From the NCBI GenBank assembly GCA_938016505.1, contig CALLWN010000338.1, positions 1 to 10,355 on the forward strand: a stretch of DNA of 10,355 nt, read 5' to 3'. Below the pieces are notes generated by a model. It had not been told where the DNA came from and did no database searches. It saw only the letters and a program-made list of their open reading frames with translations. This stretch comes from an uncultured Sphingomonadaceae bacterium (GTDB lineage: Bacteria > Pseudomonadota > Alphaproteobacteria > Sphingomonadales > Sphingomonadaceae). Within the stretch, counting starts at the first letter, position 1. Every line of letters begins with the position of its first letter. Shown one piece after another: positions 6,963 to 10,355 of this stretch. Made by a program: the position numbers and the translations under genes.

Positions 6963-7427
6963 ATGTTGCGGGCCACGAAGCGCTTCGCTCTGCTCTACGC
7001 GCTGTGGCTGGTGCTGACGGCAGCCGAGGCGGCGGCCCTGCTTCCCGGGCTCGTCGCGGCTGCGGCAGCGGCCCTCCTCGCCCGCGGTCTCACCCGGGAA
7101 ACGGATTCGGCGCTGCCGCTGGCGCCGCTGGTGCGACTGTTCCCCGGGTTTCTGTGGCGTGGGATCCTGGCCGGGATCGATGTCGCGCTGCGCGCGCTTC
7201 GACCGGAAATTCCGGTTGCGCGCGGCTGGATCCGCCACCCGACGCGGCTCCCTGACGGCGCGGCGCGCGTGGTGTTCGGGAGCACGCTCAGCCTTGCGCC
7301 CGGCTCGCTCGCCGCCGGCAGCGAGGGCGGAATGCTCCTGGTCCACTGCCTCGACACCCGGGGCGATCCTGCTGCCCTGATCGCGGCGGAAGAGGACCGC
7401 CTGGCGCGCGCGGGCGTCGATGGCTGA
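6963..7427 (+). CDS. mrpE: Mrp-type cation/proton antiporter subunit E (MnhE/MrpE)
   Basis: This is a 154-residue inner-membrane subunit, close to the usual 155-165. Hydrophobic segments lie at about 8-40, followed by an amphipathic stretch (LFPGFLWRGILAGIDVALRAL, 59-79). A soluble C-terminal part carries the family pattern around STLSLAPGS (107-115) and LLVHCLD (125-131), which corresponds to the TLTPGT...VHxLD signature of MrpE. It is the first gene of the antiporter operon and equals MbhA in archaeal membrane-bound hydrogenase. MrpE is needed for assembly and full Na+/H+ exchange but is not thought to form the proton path itself. Its last 8 bases overlap mrpF, which indicates translational coupling. 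Confidence 0.92.
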   Translation: MLRATKRFALLYALWLVLTAAEAAALLPGLVAAAAAALLARGLTRETDSALPLAPLVRLFPGFLWRGILAGIDVALRALRPEIPVARGWIRHPTRLPDGAARVVFGSTLSLAPGSLAAGSEGGMLLVHCLDTRGDPAALIAAEEDRLARAGVDG

Positions 7428-7701
7428 CCTCCTCGACGGCGCGCTCATTTTGCTGCTGCTGTCGGTGGCGGGCGGGCTGGTACGGGTCGGGCTGGGGCCG
7501 ACGCCTGCCGACCGGATGATGGGCGCGCAGCTCGCCGGGACCGGCGGGATCGCCATGCTGCTGCTGCTCGCAGTGCAGATGGACCGGCGGGCGATCCTCG
7601 ATGTCGCGATCCTCCTCGCGCTGCTCGGCGCGTTCGCGTCGGTGGCGTTCGTGAAAAGCCTCGGTGCGGACGGGACTGGCGATCCGGAGGAGGATCCATG
7701 A
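7420..7701 (+). CDS. mrpF: Mrp-type cation/proton antiporter subunit F (MnhF/MrpF)
   Basis: This is a 93-residue integral membrane protein with three helices at about 7-25, 36-53 and 58-79, the normal size for the family. The conserved GPTPADRMMG (26-35) includes the invariant Asp31-Arg32, and DVAILLALLGAFASVAF (61-77) carries the conserved helix-3 aspartate, Asp61. In Mrp and Mbh structures this subunit (MbhB) packs with MrpE and MrpG and is thought to line the sodium path. The start overlaps mrpE by 8 bp, and its stop overlaps the mrpG start as ATGA. The tail is acidic (GDPEEDP). Confidence 0.95.
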   Translation: MADLLDGALILLLLSVAGGLVRVGLGPTPADRMMGAQLAGTGGIAMLLLLAVQMDRRAILDVAILLALLGAFASVAFVKSLGADGTGDPEEDP

Positions 7702-7988
7702 CCGGGCCGCTTGCCGCCGCGCTGGTCGGGGCCGGTGTCCTGTTCTTCCTTGCCGGCACGGTCGGGCTGCTGCGCTTCCCCGACCTGCACGCGCGGCTCC
7801 ATGCGCTCACCAAGGCCGACACGCTCGGGCTTGGCCTTGTTGCCGCCGGGGTCGCGCTGCTGGCCGGGGATGTTCTTGTGGTTGCCCGGCTTCTGCTCAT
7901 CTGGCTGCTCGCGATGCTGGCGGCCGCCACTGCGGGCCAGCTGATCGCCCGGGCCGCCCGGCCGCGGCCGCGGGAGCCACGGCCGTGA
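7698..7988 (+). CDS. mrpG: Mrp-type cation/proton antiporter subunit G (MnhG/MrpG)
   Basis: This is a 96-residue membrane protein with three helices (about 6-24, 43-58 and 61-84). GLLRFPDLHARLHALTKADT (23-42) is the hallmark of MnhG/MrpG/MbhC. A strong GGAGGAGGA ribosome binding site lies inside the end of mrpF. The stop overlaps the next start as GTGA, which supports a GTG start for the following gene. The tail is basic and proline-rich (RPRPREPRP) and probably cytoplasmic. Confidence 0.95.
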   Translation: MTGPLAAALVGAGVLFFLAGTVGLLRFPDLHARLHALTKADTLGLGLVAAGVALLAGDVLVVARLLLIWLLAMLAAATAGQLIARAARPRPREPRP

Positions 7989-8896
7989 GCGCGCTGTTCG
8001 ACTGGCTTCTCGCGCTGTCCGCGCTGGCGCTCGGCCTTGCCAGCGTGGCTGCGCGCAGCCGCTTTGCGGCGATTGCACTGTTCATTGCCTACGGGGTGCT
8101 GGTGTCGCTGCTGTGGGTACGCATGGGGGCAGTCGACGTGGCGCTTGCGGAAGCCGCGATCGGCGCCGGGCTCACCGGCGTGCTCATGCTTCAGGCGGCA
8201 CCCGGCGCGAGCGCCGGGCCCGCGCCAAGGCTGCGTGCACTCCCGGTGGCAGTCGCGGCCGCCACTGCTGCCGCGCTGATGGTGGCGGTGGCCGACATCG
8301 GCCGCGCCCCCGGCGAGACGCTCGGCGCGCGGGCCATGGCCGAGCTCGGACGGGCCGGAGCGGACAATCCGGTCACTGCCGTGCTCCTCTCCTACCGCGG
8401 CTGGGACACCTTCCTCGAGACGGTGGTGCTCGGCGTCGCGCTCGTTGCCGTGTGGGCCCTTGCCGCCGAGGCGCAATGGGGCGGGCCTGCCACCGCGCGC
8501 CAGCGGGTGCGGCCGGCCGGCCTCCTCTCCACCTTCGGCCGGCTGCTGCCGCCGGTCGGCCTGGTGACCGGCGCCTATCTGGTCTGGACCGGGGCCAGCG
8601 CCCCGGGTGGCGCCTTCCAGGGTGGCACGGTCCTTGCCGCCATGTGGCTGCTCGCGATGATGGCCGACCGCGTGGCGGCGCCGGCCACGGGCTCTGCTGC
8701 AATCCGCCTGCTGCTGGTGGCGGGGCCGGCCCTGTTCCTTGCCGCCGGGCTTCTCGGGACGGCCTTCGGGACCATGTTCGGCTGGCCTCCCGGCTTCGAG
8801 AAGCCTGCGGTTCTTGCCGTGGAGTTCGGTCTGGCCGTCTCGATTGCGGCGACCCTTGCGCTCCTCGTCGTCGGGCCGCCGCAGCTTGGGCGATGA
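7985..8896 (+). CDS. mrpB: Mrp-type antiporter subunit B fused to MrpA C-terminal (DUF4040/MbhD-MbhE) domains
   Basis: This is a 303-residue, multi-helix inner-membrane subunit made of three family units in one chain. Residues 1-70 are DUF4040/MbhD-like (DVALAEAAIGAGLTGVLML, with the conserved Glu56). Residues about 88-160 resemble MbhE or the last part of MrpA (NPVTAVLLSYRGWDTFLETV, 128-147). Residues about 178-300 are MnhB (STFGRLLPPVG..., and PGGAFQGG at 207-214, the MnhB signature). In Bacillus the first two parts are the end of MrpA and MnhB is separate; in archaeal Mbh they are three genes. The start is a GTG at 7985 overlapping the mrpG stop. The frame is open upstream, but that stretch lies inside mrpF and mrpG and is their shadow. 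The stop overlaps mrpC as ATGA. The absence of an N-terminal NuoL-like part implies that subunit is elsewhere, most likely past the right edge. Confidence 0.9.
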   Translation: MSALFDWLLALSALALGLASVAARSRFAAIALFIAYGVLVSLLWVRMGAVDVALAEAAIGAGLTGVLMLQAAPGASAGPAPRLRALPVAVAAATAAALMVAVADIGRAPGETLGARAMAELGRAGADNPVTAVLLSYRGWDTFLETVVLGVALVAVWALAAEAQWGGPATARQRVRPAGLLSTFGRLLPPVGLVTGAYLVWTGASAPGGAFQGGTVLAAMWLLAMMADRVAAPATGSAAIRLLLVAGPALFLAAGLLGTAFGTMFGWPPGFEKPAVLAVEFGLAVSIAATLALLVVGPPQLGR

Positions 8897-9195
8897 GCCT
8901 GTTCGCTGATCCCTTCGCGCTGCTCGGGGCCCTGCTCGTCGCTGTCGGCTTCGCCGGCCTCGTCGGCGGCGCCGACCTGGTGCGCAGGCTCATCGGCTTC
9001 AACGTGGCCGGAAGCGGCCTGTTCCTGATGTTTGGCGGGCTGTCGGGGCGGATGCTGGGCGCACCGCTTCCGACCGGGCCCGACCCGGTGCCGCAGGCAA
9101 TGGTCATCACCGGGATCGTGGTCGCGCTGGCTGCGATCGCGATCGGCATTGCGCTAGCCCGCGGCCTCGAGACCGTCGCGCCGCCGGATGAATGA
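8893..9195 (+). CDS. mrpC: Mrp-type cation/proton antiporter subunit C (MnhC/MrpC, NuoK-like)
   Basis: This is a 100-residue membrane protein with three helices (about 6-25, 31-48 and 70-91), slightly shorter than the usual 110-115. LVRRLIGFNVAGSGLFLM (29-46) and DPVPQAMVITGIVVALAAIA (64-83) are typical MnhC/NuoK-type segments. DPVPQAxVxTxIVV is the family signature. It corresponds to MbhG. The start overlaps the mrpB stop as ATGA. Its end overlaps the next subunit by 8 bp, continuing the coupled operon. Confidence 0.93.
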   Translation: MSLFADPFALLGALLVAVGFAGLVGGADLVRRLIGFNVAGSGLFLMFGGLSGRMLGAPLPTGPDPVPQAMVITGIVVALAAIAIGIALARGLETVAPPDE

Positions 9196-9943
9196 GCTTG
9201 CCCTTGCCATCCTCGTGCCGACGGCGGCCGCACTTCTCGCCATTCCCGCCGGCCCCCGGGCGCGGGTTCTGGCAGCGCCGGCGGCGCTGCTGTCGGCACT
9301 GGTTGCGGTCCGCATCGCCGTTGCGGTTCCTGCCGAGCTGGTCCTTGGCGGGTTTGTGCCGCCGCTTGGAATCCGGCTGCGCGCCGACGGCATGGCAGCC
9401 GCCTTCCTGCTGATGGCGGCCGCCTCGGGCGGCGCAGCGGCGATGTTCGCGCTCCACTGGTATGGCCCCTCTCCCGAGCGGCGGGAGCCGTTCGCCTTCT
9501 GGCCGCTGTTCCACGCCGGCCAGGCCGCGGTTGCCGCGCTCTTCCTGCTCGATGACCTGTTCAGCCTGTATGTTGCCCTCGAGCTGGTGACGATCGCGGG
9601 GGTGGGCCTGGTGCTGCTGCCCGGTGGAGGGGCGGCAAGGTTGGCTTCGATGCGCTACCTGCTGGTGGCTCTCGGCGGGTCGCTCGCCCATCTTGTCGGC
9701 ACCGCGCTCATCTTCGCAGCCCACGGCACGCTCGATATCGGGCAGCTGGCGCTGCGGATGGCGGCAACGCCCGCGATGGCGGTCGCCGCCCTTGCCGCCA
9801 CGCTCGGCCTGTTCGCCAAGGCGGCGCTGTTCCCGTTCCACGGCTGGCTGCCCCCGGCCCATGCGGCCGCGCCTGCGCCGGCAAGCGCCCTCCTGTCGGC
9901 GCTGGTCGTCAAGGCCTCGGCCTATCTTCTGCTGCGGCTGTGA
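9188..9943 (+). CDS. mrpD: Mrp-type antiporter MrpD-like subunit, N-terminal part, ended early by an in-frame TGA
   Basis: This 251-residue piece covers roughly helices 1-8 of a NuoL/M/N-type proton-translocating subunit, which is normally about 480-520 residues. The first half-channel is complete. Glu132 in helix 5 (LYVALELVTIAG), Lys211 in helix 7 (FAKAALFPFHGWLPPAH) and Lys242 in helix 8 (LSALVVKASAYLLLRL) are the residues used for proton transfer in this family. Translation then meets TGA immediately after LLLRL, where homologues continue through helix 9. The remaining part of the protein follows in the same frame from 9947. The gene is either a recent pseudogene, a split subunit expressed by reinitiation, or the product of a sequence or assembly error. 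MrpD is preferred over the MrpA N-terminal part because it follows mrpC, but further NuoL-like subunits may lie downstream. Confidence 0.8.
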   Translation: MNELALAILVPTAAALLAIPAGPRARVLAAPAALLSALVAVRIAVAVPAELVLGGFVPPLGIRLRADGMAAAFLLMAAASGGAAAMFALHWYGPSPERREPFAFWPLFHAGQAAVAALFLLDDLFSLYVALELVTIAGVGLVLLPGGGAARLASMRYLLVALGGSLAHLVGTALIFAAHGTLDIGQLALRMAATPAMAVAALAATLGLFAKAALFPFHGWLPPAHAAAPAPASALLSALVVKASAYLLLRL

Positions 9944-9946
9944 GCC

Positions 9947-10355
9947 ATGGCGCTGCGGCAGGGCCGGCTCGAGCGCATCATCGCCTGTTCGACGGTGGCG
10001 CAGCTTGGCTACCTGCTGCTGGCGCTGCCGCTCGCCGGCGGCCCGGCCGCGGCCGGGCCGTGGAGCGCCGGGGCGTGGAGCGGGGCGATGTTCCAGGCGC
10101 TGTCGCACGGGCTGGCCAAGGCGGCCCTGTTCCTGGGCGCGGGGGCGATGATGCGAGCGGCGATGGACGACCGGCTCGACTCGCTCGACGGGATCGGCAG
10201 CGCGCTTCCCGTCGCCAGCTTCGCCTTCGCGATCGCGGCAGTGTCGATCATGGGCCTTCCGCCGAGCGGCGGCTTTCTCGCCAAGTATCAGCTGCTCTCG
10301 GCAAGCCTCACGGCCGGGCAGTGGTGGTGGACGGTTCCCCTTCTCGGCGGGGGCC
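9947..10355 (+). CDS. mrpD: Mrp-type antiporter MrpD-like subunit, C-terminal part (split, runs off the window)
   Basis: The visible 136 residues start at an ATG 3 nt after the preceding TGA, in the same frame. They begin MALRQGRLERIIACSTVAQ, which matches the loop and start of helix 10 in NuoM/MrpD proteins (usually LKRLLAYSTVAQ; the Tyr is Cys14 here). SHGLAKAALFL (53-63) carries the conserved helix-11 His and Lys58, and IMGLPPSGGFLAKY (101-114) carries the helix-12 Lys113. The second half-channel is therefore well conserved except for helix 9, which is absent. No ribosome binding site of its own is visible, so expression would need reinitiation or stop-codon read-through. The 3' end lies outside the window. 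Confidence 0.75.
   Translation, partial: MALRQGRLERIIACSTVAQLGYLLLALPLAGGPAAAGPWSAGAWSGAMFQALSHGLAKAALFLGAGAMMRAAMDDRLDSLDGIGSALPVASFAFAIAAVSIMGLPPSGGFLAKYQLLSASLTAGQWWWTVPLLGGG

Noticed and set aside
4845..8078. A very long open frame on the minus strand (over 1000 codons) opposite the receptor, PepSY and mrp genes
   Set aside because: It lies opposite three well-supported gene families. Its translation is rich in Arg, Pro, Gly and Gln with no fold-like pattern. Such open antisense frames are common in GC-rich DNA.
9941..9943. TGA as a selenocysteine codon
   Set aside because: No antiporter subunit of this family is known with selenocysteine here, no SECIS-like hairpin is evident just downstream, and about 30 residues are missing at this point, which recoding would not restore.

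Overview
The window is a GC-rich bacterial segment with tightly packed genes. Gene content and protein style suggest an alphaproteobacterium, most likely a sphingomonad or relative. The evidence is a COQ4-type quinone protein, an AppA-like BLUF photoreceptor, a DUF2946/TonB-receptor/PepSY cluster and an Mrp antiporter operon. This placement is an inference from style, not from a marker gene.

Layout from left to right. (1) The last 36 codons of a cobalamin-independent methionine synthase (MetE family) enter from the left edge. (2) A 153-bp gap holds an 18-bp near-perfect palindrome that contains TTGACA. It precedes a blue-light receptor with an N-terminal BLUF domain joined to a B12-binding-like domain, the arrangement of the antirepressor AppA. 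(3) This gene converges on a COQ4-family ubiquinone gene on the minus strand. A seven-unit tandem repeat lies between their 3' ends and contains the COQ4 stop codon. (4) Divergent from COQ4 is a plus-strand group: a small exported DUF2946 protein, a TonB-dependent outer-membrane receptor, and a four-helix PepSY inner-membrane protein. Together they look like a metal or metal-chelate uptake and reduction system. (5) From 6963 to the right edge runs an overlapping operon for an Mrp-type cation/proton antiporter: mrpE, mrpF, mrpG, a fused mrpA-C-terminal/mrpB subunit, mrpC and a MrpD-like subunit. The order matches the antiporter half of archaeal membrane-bound hydrogenase (MbhA to MbhH).

Three points deserve most attention. 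The AppA-like photoreceptor has a possible PpsR/CrtJ-type operator in front of it. The first large antiporter subunit is broken: an in-frame TGA at 9941-9943 is followed 3 nt later by an ATG, and about 30 residues including transmembrane helix 9 appear to be missing, although both halves keep their proton-path lysines. The COQ4 3' end lies in an expandable-looking tandem repeat whose units can form hairpins on both strands. No tRNA, rRNA, CRISPR array, insertion sequence or integrase was seen. No gene-free stretch exceeds 300 bases.
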